Shown: positions 54,601 to 64,000 of the stretch, one piece after another
Layout: each line of letters begins with the position of its first letter
Numbering within the stretch: the first letter of the stretch is position 1
Origin: Agelas oroides
Lineage: Eukaryota; Porifera; Demospongiae; Agelasida; Agelasidae
Assembly: GCA_949130485.1 (NCBI GenBank)
Contig: OX422183.1
Location: 19,995,934 to 20,059,933, forward strand
DNA: 64,000 nt
Direction: 5' to 3'
Translations under genes and position numbers: made by a program
The notes under the pieces: model-generated
What the model was told of the DNA's origin: nothing
The model's database searches: none
What the model saw: the letters and a program-made list of their open reading frames with translations, nothing else

Positions 54601-56349
54601 GTTTCAATGCATGGCCCTTTTACTGTTAATGCGCAAAACGATTGAACCATGTGATTGGCCCAAACTAACTTGGCACCCTCAAAACCAAAACAGATACAGC
54701 TACAATACCGACAACAGTACTAAAATGTTTGCTACTAACTATAGCTATGCATGAAAACAGTAGATATAGACTGCATTTACTGATGCTTTCCTGACTACCC
54801 ACCAAGAACGTCCATGTGGCTCAGGCAAGGATGAGCGTTGATCCCTGATCCAGTTAGCAAGCAAGGAAACCCCACTGGACCGACAATTTTTTGAGGCAAG
54901 GCTGAGTGCACCCACAAGAGGAATCCAGAAGAACCTCTGTTGCAAGTAGGACTGGAATTTAGTGTTGGACCTTTCTACCCACAGTCCATTGCTTTAACCA
55001 CTAATTCAACTTGTGAATTGCCTGCTCATCCATAATTATAGTTATTTGTTGCATGCATGGATCTGAGGTCTCACTCCACCCAAACAGGACAGTCAGGTTA
55101 TAGGGGTGTATACATTTTGAGGCCTATTCCTGCAGGCATGCATGACAGGTCGGCTTTGCAATCCACATCAGCTAAGTTTCAATAATGAGAAATCTGTTCT
55201 GTTTCATGATGGTCTAAAGATGAAATAAAAGTAGGAGTGATAAATGTGAATAAGGTTCAATTTTGTGTTCATGTGTTCACTTCTGACTATTCAGACTGCC
55301 CTGGGGACACTATAATTATATCGATCTCATGTTTGATATTTTCATTCGCTAGCTTGTGCCAGTTTAATGAGAGATCGTGGTGGTGGCACAAGTTGCTCTA
55401 CTAAACATTCTATGGGAAATTGGTCACTGATGGAGATCTCCTGTATCATGCAAACTTGTGATATCACCTAGGTACATCATGCAATGCAAGAAATCTAGAA
55501 GTGACATCAGCAGAAAATGCTCCATTGGCCTATACTGCACAATTGGATTGGCAGGTTTGGACTAGTTAATTCCACTCTTACCATTTCCACATGTAAGGAA
55601 GATACAGACCTTTGCAAGTTGCTTGACAAAAAAGTAGCATGATTATATATAGACAAATGGGCGTTTCCTGAGTGCATATGCTTGTATTAATGGGCACTGC
55701 CCATTTCACCATTGTCTATTCCCTATTTACCTATTTTTGTAATCAAACAAGTTGCAAAAGTCTGTAGAGCTAGTCACACAGAACAAAAAAGCATATTCAT
55801 ACTATACACCTAGAGAGTCTCTTTCTTTTTAGTAACTTTCTGGCCTACTTCTCAAGGTGGGAATGAGGCTTTGACTTTGCACAATTTCTCACATGTGTCA
55901 ACCTTTTCAGATTTACTGTGTGTATCCTGGTTATCAAAAGTTTTTCCTGAACGCTGTAACCTTGACAATAGTAAGTATTTACCCACCTGTTTAGGTTAAG
56001 GCATGGATTTTGTAGTAGTTTAATAATTGTAAGCAGTATATATATTATCCTGTGGACTAGAAGATAACCTTTGAACTGTTCCAACTGTCATAGATGATTA
56101 GCAAACCTGGTTTCATTACAATTACATGACATTTTAACAAATTGGGCTTGGGATGAGACTTTGTTTGGATGCTATTAAGTTACAAATCTACAATGAAGTG
56201 AGGTTATGCATAAAACTATCATAAGTATTCTAAAATTATTGCTACTAAACTAGCTACATATAAAAGACAATAAGCAGTACTCACACATAAGAACTCTGAA
56301 GTGTTCATGTTGTTGTTGATTCTGAAAAAGCTTGCCATTATAGTGACAA
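54601..56349. other. Spacer between genes C and D
   Basis: Non-coding. 55,380-56,050 matches the A-B spacer in reverse. 54,950-55,020 is a decayed minus-strand tRNA-SINE head. 56,190-56,300 holds the conserved 3' UTR words in reverse. Confidence 0.55.
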
Positions 56350-56666
56350 TCAGTGCTGCACAGGCGCATAAGCTTCACATGCCTTCAGTTCAATATTTTG
56401 CACTGGACCATAGGCCGTGTTCTCTTTCAGTTCGACCACCTCCTCATACTCCGGACCAGCTCGCTGCTGTGGTACTACTGCCTGCTGCTGTTGGTGAGAG
56501 GATGGCTTAGGTTTAGAGTTCTGCGATCGGTGCTTGCTGATGCAGTAGAACAAAAGACTTCCAGTCAGGACACCAGCCAGGACTCCAATGACAAGTGCAA
56601 TCGTACCAGTAACTGCTGCTGTAACCTCCACAGCAGGACAAGTGCTGCAGGTAGTCTGTACACTAT
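56350..56666 (-). CDS. Gene C, transmembrane and tail exon
   Basis: Linker SVQTTCSTCPAVE, helix VTGTIALVIGVLAGVLTGSL, then SKHRSQNSKPKPSS and the standard tail with EYEEV, AYGPV and AYAPV. Open, but not reachable in frame. Confidence 0.82.
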
Positions 56667-56776
56667 CTGCAGAAATAAATCATATAATCTATAGCTACAC
56701 ACAACATCAACATGTATACTAGAACAAGAAGAGACACTCCCATAAGCACTATACAGCTACAGAGTCAACCACTCAC

Positions 56777-57026
56777 CACACACTATGGTAGTTCCAGACC
56801 ACGGTCCATTGTCCCTGCACACTCGTACACTGGTGGTTGCATTAGGTTGGTAGCCTTCATCACACACATGGGAGGCCACAGACACAAACTGCCTCCCACT
56901 GTAGCAGGTCACATTGACAACACCATTGGGTATGGTAATGGAGGTCACAGTATCCTGGTCTTGTTGACATTGAGGGTAGTTGTCATCTGGAGGGGGCTGT
57001 TGTCTGCAGTTCACTTAGGGGACAAT
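56777..57026 (-). pseudogene. Gene C, CCP exon with 2-base deletion
   Basis: Length is 250, not 252. The C-tract after ACAACAG lacks two bases, and the normal frame then meets TGA within a few codons. The rest of the CCP is readable in the shifted frame. Confidence 0.8.
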
Positions 57027-57252
57027 CTGTTGGGGGGAAGTTAAAACAATAAGTGATGCTTCGTCATACATAACAGTGAGGCATAAATAAGGAAGAATAA
57101 GGAAGAATTAGGACCCATCATACAATCATAAAGAAAATCACAATCAGTTTTTCCATGATGTGACATTGTTTAATCACCTCACTCCCAAGTCACTACAGTT
57201 TATGATTGTTTAGTGGTGGGATACAAGCCTTGGTTCACAGCATAGCACTTAC

Positions 57253-57567
57253 TGTACTGTGGTGTCATGAAGGTTGCTTGCACTGTCACAGTGACATCAC
57301 CACTAACTGAAGATACAGTGTAGTAGTACACAGTTGAGGAGTTCAGTCGCTCCCTCAGTACCACACTGACAGTGTCCCCGGGCCCTGCTGTACCAGTCTC
57401 AGTGGACTCAGCAGAGTATGGCAGGTTCATGTAGGTTGGGTCAGTCCCATACTGGACTGTACAGTGAGCAGAGCCACTGAACTTAGATAGAAATGTGCAC
57501 TGTAGCTGAGCATCAGTAGGAGAGCTCGCATTCACAATTTCTCCAGTTAGGAGGTTGTTGGCTATGC
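57253..57567 (-). CDS. Gene C, beta-rich ectodomain exon
   Basis: 315 bases (TGATGCAG, ACA|GTAAGT). Carries two extra codons (PG) in TETGTAGPGDTVSVV and a diverged start (IANNLLTGEIVNASS). Confidence 0.78.
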
Positions 57568-58067
57568 CTGCATCACAAAGAGTAATATTTTGTGTGGTGA
57601 CTGTGAACTCTAGACTCTGATTATTATTTCTGTTTCCTCCTTCTTATGTCAGGTTATGTCTATATATTGCATGCATGTATATGCTATGCTCAGTCTGTTC
57701 TTGGTGTCCTTTTGCAATTGTGCTGTTCAAGACGCGTGCCCACCTTGTCACAACACCACATTTTGTGTGAAAAATAAATCACCTTGGTGAAAGTGGGTGT
57801 GACTGGGTGTGATTAGCTACTCCTCATCACAACGCTGGAACCCATATGGCAGTACAAGTGGATAGACTTGTTAGTTGTTGACAGAGTTGACATGTCATGG
57901 TATGGTAATGTTCATTTTAATGTTGTCCCTGAAAGATGCAGCTTCAAGTATCAAAAAAGCCTTGTTGCATCCAACACTAGCATGATTTCAATCTTGTTGG
58001 AGATTTATGTGAAATACAAATTATATTCAGTGCCAGGTGATGATACCATCTGCCCCCAGTAACACAC
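57568..58067 (-). other. Gene C intron
   Basis: No gene or clear repeat. Confidence 0.4.
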
Positions 58068-58305
58068 TGATGGTTTGTGTTGTACATGTTCTTGCAGCTC
58101 CCACTCCCACCACATTTTCAGCAGCCACTGACACACTGTCATAACTTGAGGGAGGATTTGAGGGTGGCTTAAAAGTGTGGCCACACCTTCCAGCTGTGCA
58201 CCTGGCAATGTTCACATTCTCAGTAGCCACAACAGACCCAATCTGGAAACTGATCTGGTACTGTGTGATGTTCCCAGTTATACCTGGACATGAGTTCACT
58301 GGGTC
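58068..58305 (-). CDS. Gene C, second half of FN3-like domain
   Basis: 238 bases (TCACACCAG, ATCA|GTGTGT), phase 0 to 1. NSCPGITGNITQYQISFQ and RCTAGRCGHTFKPPSNPP; five codons shorter than gene B. Confidence 0.78.
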
Positions 58306-58938
58306 CTGGTGTGAATGATGCAGCAAAGTTGAAACATGTCATGCAGCTTCTAAACTGATCAGATTTGGACACTGTACATCAGATTATCAATGTGTACATG
58401 CACAAAATGAAGGTAAGCAATTGTTTTTGCTGGTTAATTGGCCTGCTTTCCAGTGAAATCCTGTTCTTTTACAGTAAAACCTTATATATATAGCAGCAGG
58501 AGTTTATTAACTCTTGATAGTAGCTAACTCATGTGCACCTAATGGAGAACAAAATGATTCTATTCTCCAGATTTCCAGCTCTTTCCTATGTAATACAAGG
58601 GGTGGTCTCTCGCATAAGTACTGTACTTATCTTAGGCAGTAACAAACTGTGACCCACTCACAAATACAAGTCCATCACTTATTGTCCATCACTTATGGTC
58701 AATAACTCTGCGATTGATGTTCATAGCAGACTATAGTAGTGTATGTTTTCGCTTAAAGAAACATCCATGTGTGATGGATATTGTATTAACAACAGACATT
58801 ACAAACTTAACTTCACTGCATGCCTGTTCAGCTGCTCATAGCTCTGTTTCCAGAACTGGACTATTGCAGATGTGAAAGTCTTTCGTCACTATATATGAAA
58901 CTATCGTACCGCCTATTAATTCCATTGTGATGACTTAC
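58306..58938 (-). other. Gene C intron inside the second FN3-like domain
   Basis: AT-rich, no gene seen. Confidence 0.4.
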
Positions 58939-59030
58939 TGGCACTGTATTCCAGATGGTGTGAATGGACAGTAGCTCTGTTGAGTGGCTATAGGTGACAG
59001 TACTTGCACAGTTGGCAGGAAGGTAAGGTA
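58939..59030 (-). CDS. Gene C, first half of second FN3-like domain
   Basis: 92 bases (CCTTACAG, CCA|GTAAGT). Encodes LPANCASTVTYSHSTELLSI then HTIWNTVP; related to gene B's exon. Confidence 0.75.
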
Positions 59031-59844
59031 CTGTAAGGGTGGGAGATATCATGTGGTGATACACAGATTAACATAAAAGAGAAGTTTTGTTGGATCCTCT
59101 AAGGTCGCATCAAGGGCATGTCAAGCTACCAAAGCTACATGGTAAAAGTGATCTTCTGCATGAGTGTATCGTAGTGATCTATGCAAGTGGTCGATGCACC
59201 TTTAGTCACGTAAATCATTGTTAAATGAAGCATACATCTGTCAAAGATGAATTGAAGATTGCAACTTGGTTGCAAGTAGCTGGTCTCCTTCATCCTTTCC
59301 TCATTATTGATAGATGAACACAGAAAGATATACCATAAAATTAATGCAAGTAGCAAAAGCAACAGAAAGTTGCTTGCTGTAGTTACATGCAATCCCTCAC
59401 ATGGAGTACTCCTAATCATGAACTTGCTGATACATACACAAAAGTGACAATGGTACAAGTAAGATTGTCAGACCTACACCATTTGCAGTGAGTGGGTAAA
59501 TCAGGTGTGGGATCAAGGACAGTGCTAACTATGTATGTGTATAAACCACAATGCATATACACGCTTGATCATGCAGACTTCAGTATTTTCTATAGTTACA
59601 ACTGTTGAGCGGCGGTTTTTGGCAAAACTACGCCAAGTGAATAATGCTGCAACCATGTGTAGGTCACATACAACTATGAAGACAAGTGCTTCAAGAAAAT
59701 TTATGGATCGGTCAGACCATGAAATGCAATATCAGTTTGAAGTGGCCTAAACAACCATCTTATAGAGCAACATTATGAGACCATCATGCACTCAATAGCG
59801 TAATGACTTAAAAACTTGACCTTCATTGCCAACAATCAATATAC
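59031..59844 (-). other. Gene C intron after the FN3 exon
   Basis: Small frames on both strands without domains; nothing else seen. Confidence 0.4.
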
Positions 59845-60151
59845 CTTGAGGTCTGATTGTCAGGGGCTCACTCTCATTTCCCTCCTGACTCTCACATTTG
59901 ACTCCACGTACTGTGATGTTGTACTCATAGCCAGCCATGAAACCAGTTAGTTCGTGCTGTATGACACTGGCAGTGGTGATGTTCATGCAGAAGTCCTTGA
60001 TATGGGGCCCAGGGATTGTTGGTGGTAATGTTGATGAGGTATAAATCAGCACTGTCTCCACCACTCAATGTCCAGCTCACAGTGACATTCACAGCTCCAC
60101 TGACATATTCAGAGAGGCCAACGCAGGAGAGGGTAGGGACAGAGGGGGGAC
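59845..60151 (-). pseudogene. Gene C, FN3 exon with 4-base insertion
   Basis: 307 bases where paralogs have a multiple of three. After CAAGGACTTCTG four bases (CATG, or TGCA) are added before AACATCACCA, shifting the frame. Both halves are otherwise good FN3 sequence (SWTLSGGDSADLYLINITTN; YEYNITVRGVKCESQEG). Confidence 0.82.
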
Positions 60152-60210
60152 CTGGAGAGACAGGTATTACACAGACTACAAACATATAAGTTCGCTTTTC
60201 AATTCCACAG

Positions 60211-60417
60211 ACTATACTCAGCACGGGTGCTATAGTAGTCATTGCAGTTGGTAGCATCGTTGCACTCATCATTGGAGTTCTCCTGTTCTACTTCATCAGC
60301 AAGCACTGCATGGTTCCAGAGCTCCCAGGCCAAGACATCCTCCCACCAACAGCAGCAGGCGGGTCCATGCATTGCATGAGGAGATTCGTGGACCTGTGCA
60401 GACTATTGAGTTGAAGC
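60211..60417 (+). pseudogene. Stray transmembrane exon, head-to-head with gene C
   Basis: After a good acceptor (TTCCACAG) the plus strand reads LSTGAIVVIAVGSIVALIIG and VLLFYFISKH, as in the receptor helix, then frameshifts. Later fragments (GGACCTGTGCAGACTATTGA) match the tail. AATAAA follows at 60,462. It is a remnant of a sixth receptor gene in the opposite direction. Confidence 0.78.
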
Positions 60418-60716
60418 CTACGATTTTTGAAGCATTGATTTTTGCCACACTGGATCATAAAAATAAAGCCATTTAAGTGTATGCACTGTATTAGTAGCCT
60501 TGTAGATTGTCACAATCCTCCGATTCTACTGCACATTCTAATGAACGTTCTACACATTCCACTCGCATGAAAATCCATGATTATGTCTTGGCTGCTAGCT
60601 ATCCATCATGCATGCAGCCAACCACCACACTGCAACCATTCAGAAGGAGACTGGAGGACACTGGTGTCTATAGCTACTTGGTGTTTTTGTTGTAAATGTC
60701 ACGGTACTTATGTCAA

Positions 60717-61340
60717 AAGACTTAAAAAACATTAAAAATGTAAAAAGATGTAGGGATGGCATGCCAAAAAGTATGCAAACAAGGTAGAGATGATGCATGA
60801 AAGCAAAGGTCTACATATTGGCAAAGCCCCATCCCTACATCTTTTTCACACTGCAGTTAGACAGTGCATGGGTAGTCTTTACTAGCAGTTCATGGCTGTA
60901 GCCTCATTCTCAGGCCATGCACTTTCTAGCTCCCACCACATGGCCTGGGAACGAGGCTAATATGAGCGTATAGATATGTGTGCCTTGTAGGTGGCTACCA
61001 AGGTTAGTAGTTTTATTGCCAACATACTACTTGTGGTGACAGTGGTACCCTTGTTATATGCCTCTGGTATAACCTAGACAGTGAGCTCGAGTGGGCTGCA
61101 GACTGGTCATAGTAATCAGTGTGTAAAACTCAAGCACTCATGCACAGCGTTAATAACTTCATGGATGGGTGCAGATTCAGCTCTCGAGCACGCTGTCTAA
61201 CTGCAGTGTGAAAAAGATGTAGGGATGGGGCTTTGCCAATATGTAGACCTTTGCTTTCATGCATCATCTCTACCTTGTTTGCATACTTTTTGGCATGCCA
61301 TCCCTACATCTTTTTACATTTTTAATGTTTTTTAAGTCTT
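60717..61340. mobile_element. 624-bp foldback element
   Basis: Arms of about 155 bases start AAGACTTAAAAAACATT and contain GATGTAGGGATGGCATGCC and CTGCAGTTAGAC. The centre holds a TAGCC-end hairpin (60,899-60,959). A one-armed relative is at 42,832-43,432. Confidence 0.8.
60899..60959. mobile_element. 61-bp TAGCC-end hairpin
   Basis: TAGCCTCATTCTCAGGCCAT to GGCCTGGGAACGAGGCTA; same site as 43,014 in the duplicate, so it predates that duplication. Confidence 0.75.
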
Positions 61341-61792
61341 GTTTCTGTACTTTTTTTTGATGTTAATCTCAGTTACAGTTAGACCTAAGCCTAAGAAGAT
61401 TTCAAGTGTAACCACAACACCAGAACTTGAAGCGGCGTTGACAGTTTAGTAGTGATTCCAGTGTGATATCTGCCCTCCCCGGAGAAAAGTGTAATAATTA
61501 TGTGCAATATAGCCAGCTAGAACCTGATGAAGGGCCAACCACTCTCCGTACCAAACTTTGTGAAACCAATTTCATGATTCAGTTGTCAATCACATGACGA
61601 CTGACCAGCTGCAGCACAGAATACTATCATAGCTACTGACAACAGACCATCCTAGCTTTACAGTTCACTGAAGCTGTGAGTAGGCTAGTTTTAGGTAGCT
61701 ACAAGTAGGCAGCTGAATGCAGCGCCTTACCTACGTGGTGTTCATAAGCCTTGCCCAATGCCGCGGGGGGAAAAGACCGTGCCAGTCACGCC
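61341..61792. other. Short spacer
   Basis: No gene, repeat or motif that I can support. Confidence 0.4.
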
Positions 61793-64000
61793 CGCGATTT
61801 TCGAATTTGGACGCAGTTTTTACGGAAATACGTATATTTCCGTGTTATCAACATTGACTTTAACCCCTACTGTACGCTTGCACACTGCATGATGCCTGTT
61901 TTCCAGTCATTCCCAGCATTGTAGTCCTGACAACTGTATTAGAATTCTTACGTTGGTGATCTCTACTGTAAGTGTAAGTTGCAAATTCTCATAATAATTA
62001 TGCTGGTAAATTCTGCAGTTGCTGTACTGCACTGTAGGAGGGGGTAGAAGGCATCAAACTTTCACTAGTACTGTTGGTGGTCTTCAAAGGTATAATAAAG
62101 GGATCATACATGTATGAAAGTTTTGTACATTTGATTGTTACGACATCTTGCCAGCATTGAAGCAAGAAGTACAGTTTGATGCTCATGAGTTCCATCTTGC
62201 ATTAGTTTCGAGTTTGATGAGGAAGGCTGAGTAAGCTGTAGCTCTGTCCAGATCTGGTGTGTAACAGCTATTGAGAAGAGAATAGTTATGAAAAAGAACA
62301 GAAGAGTAAGGTAGTAAACAAGCTACTGAGAGCTGCATTCACTGATACAGTGGTGTGATCAGTGTGGAGAACTACCATTATTTACAATTTTCTCTGTAAA
62401 ATTTGAAACCGGTCGGAATTTACCACTAGTACTAAAAATAGTAACACGTACTGGGCATGCTGCACTGCATAGACATAGTGCATTGTTGCTAAGCACGTGT
62501 GTGTTCTATTTTTAGTACAGCTCAATAATTTTGACCGGACTACGGGCTTCTATTGGAGTTACATGATCTTACTCAAGCCGCCCATTCTTGCGCCTTGATA
62601 CAGGTAGATTAATGTCGCAATAATATCTTCAAGTGATCAATGTTACTGTAACAATGGATAACTGGAACATAGTCTATTTATCGCTATCAACAGGTGATCC
62701 CCAAACAACAATGTTAAGATTGATCCATCCTGGGGTTTCATGACAGCAAACTGTCAACGTTAATACTCGCCAGATCACTTTGCCTTCCTTCACAGAATTT
62801 TGTTATGGTACATACCTATGTATAAGTGCATGAGGCTTTTTAACTTGGTTGATTCACAATCTCATTGGTAATTTCCTAAAGTAGATGCATGCAATATGGG
62901 CACAATACTAATGGTTTGGAAAAGATGTGTCACGCTGCCATATATAGTAGCATGCAGATCGATATGAATCTACAAACGTTGCTAATTCATCTAAAGTGTA
63001 GGCAATTATGTAAAACTGATAAGATAAAACTGAGCTGAGGATATTATAGATCCCACTTACCCCAACATGCAGCTCAACAGTCAGCTCACCAATGCTCACA
63101 AGTGATATTTCCCAACATTAAATACAGGCCATTGTACCCAATGTTTAAAATGAATGCAGCCCTTAGTAGCTTGCTACTAAAAGTAGTATCATTTAAGTTT
63201 GATGCTAGTGATGGAGTACTGTGCCCCTTCTGCAGTGCTCTGAGTATAAGCAACACTGCAGAATTTACTAGCATAATAATGATCGATGAAAATTTGCAAC
63301 TTATAGTAAGTCTTGCAGTAGTGTTCTCTAATGAATTTGCAGTTGCCAAGACTACATTGTGGTCATGAGTGGAAAACTGTTGATTGCGACAGGGAGGAGT
63401 GATTAATAAACATGCACTGAAGGACAGTACTACTGTGTTAGAGATCCAGCAGGGAGCATGCTACAGTTGTTCAGAAACAAAAAAGTAACATTCACTTTTT
63501 ACACCACCAGCCCTATCAACTGGGGTATATAATGGGAAGAGCTGCCACATCTTCTGTAAGAGACTTGCTGCAATGTTGAGTGAGAAGAGAGACAGCCATA
63601 CAGCAAAATGATGGGGTGGATATGTTGCCACTTGAGCTTTGCCATGCTAAGAGCCTCTGTTATGTCTATCTGGGAGTTAGATCTTCTGCAAACATGCCTG
63701 GAAATGCAGCTCTGTGTGAGCCATTGATCTTCAGTCAGAACGTCCAAGCATGAACGCTGCACCTTTTTGTAAACATTCTAGATATAGATACACTCAAAGT
63801 CTTAAAAGATTTTACATCCTATACTTGACTGTAAATTTCTTGATTACTCCAGCCACTGAAACTTTTATTTTTCAGTAACTATGCATGGCTAGAGTAATCA
63901 AGAAATTCACAATCATGAGCCATCCTAGCCACACAGTTACCATCACCAAAATAAATGTTTCATTGGCTAGGCCTAGAGTAATCAAGAAATTTACAGTCAT
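61793..64000. repeat. Right copy of the segmental duplication (runs off window)
   Basis: Matches 33,931-36,985 in order, without the elements at 34,300 and 35,646. Bases 61,975-62,060 and 63,190-63,310 are inverted relatives of each other (both encode SCKF..IIIMLVNSAV in opposite directions), so the block has its own internal inverted repeats. No gene recognised. Confidence 0.75.
63828..63997. mobile_element. 170-bp MITE (ACTGTAAATTTCTTGATTAC ends)
   Basis: Inverted ends with an internal partial copy (TAGAGTAATCAAGAAATTCA). In the left copy (36,880-37,030) the right part is duplicated instead. Confidence 0.65.

Larger units (their letters stand above)
56350..60151 (-). pseudogene. Gene C: receptor pseudogene lacking leader and Ig exons
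   Basis: Six exons remain, FN3 to tail. Upstream of the FN3 exon there is no Ig or leader exon; instead a stray transmembrane exon runs the other way at 60,211. The FN3 exon has a four-base insertion and the CCP exon a two-base deletion, each destroying the frame. The remaining exons are open and splice sites are kept, except that the donor at 58,067 is the weaker GTGTGT. Sequence of the tail exon is closest to gene A, of the short exon closest to gene B. It was probably alive until recently. Confidence 0.78.

Overview
The window looks like animal nuclear DNA. Genes are split into short exons with GT/AG borders, introns run from under 100 bases to over 7 kb, and short inverted-repeat transposons and tRNA-derived SINE fragments are everywhere. 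A sponge or another early-branching invertebrate is my best guess. That is inference from general resemblance and not something the sequence proves. Nothing prokaryotic (operons, CRISPR, rRNA) is present.

The backbone is a cluster of five related genes for single-pass membrane receptors. Each full gene has nine coding exons: two leader exons making a signal peptide, one Ig-like exon, one FN3 exon, a second FN3-like domain split over two exons, a further beta-rich exon, a Sushi/CCP exon, and a last exon with a transmembrane helix and a short tail. The tail carries three spaced tyrosines. All introns are phase 1 except the one inside the second FN3-like domain. Gene names here (1, A, B, C, D) are mine.

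Plus strand, left to right: gene 1 (1-2078, only the last two exons inside the window), gene A (2672-19089, all nine exons recognisable but broken), gene B (21295-31886, apparently intact, 652 aa). Minus strand, right to left: gene C (60151-56350, lacks leader and Ig exons and has two frameshifts), gene D (54314-44510, apparently intact, 646 aa). The two arrays face each other. C resembles A, D has the same leader as B, and the spacers between A and B and between C and D match in reverse, so the right side looks like an inverted duplication of the left.

The centre (about 32-44 kb) is repeat-rich. It holds hAT-like and TAGCC-end inverted-repeat elements, a large palindrome with 1.15-kb arms built partly from 176-bp monomers, a third interrupted copy of that arm, and a 3-kb block repeated at the right edge of the window (61.8-64.0 kb). 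Introns carry FLYWCH and IS630-type transposase remnants, three tandem repeat arrays and dozens of hairpin MITEs. Several MITEs have clear 9-bp target duplications.

The most interesting reading is a fast-evolving receptor family, with different N-terminal Ig domains on a conserved stalk and a conserved tyrosine tail, plus inactive members alongside active ones. That pattern is what one would look for in a recognition (self/non-self or microbial) system. Function is inference; the exon structure and the defects are read directly.
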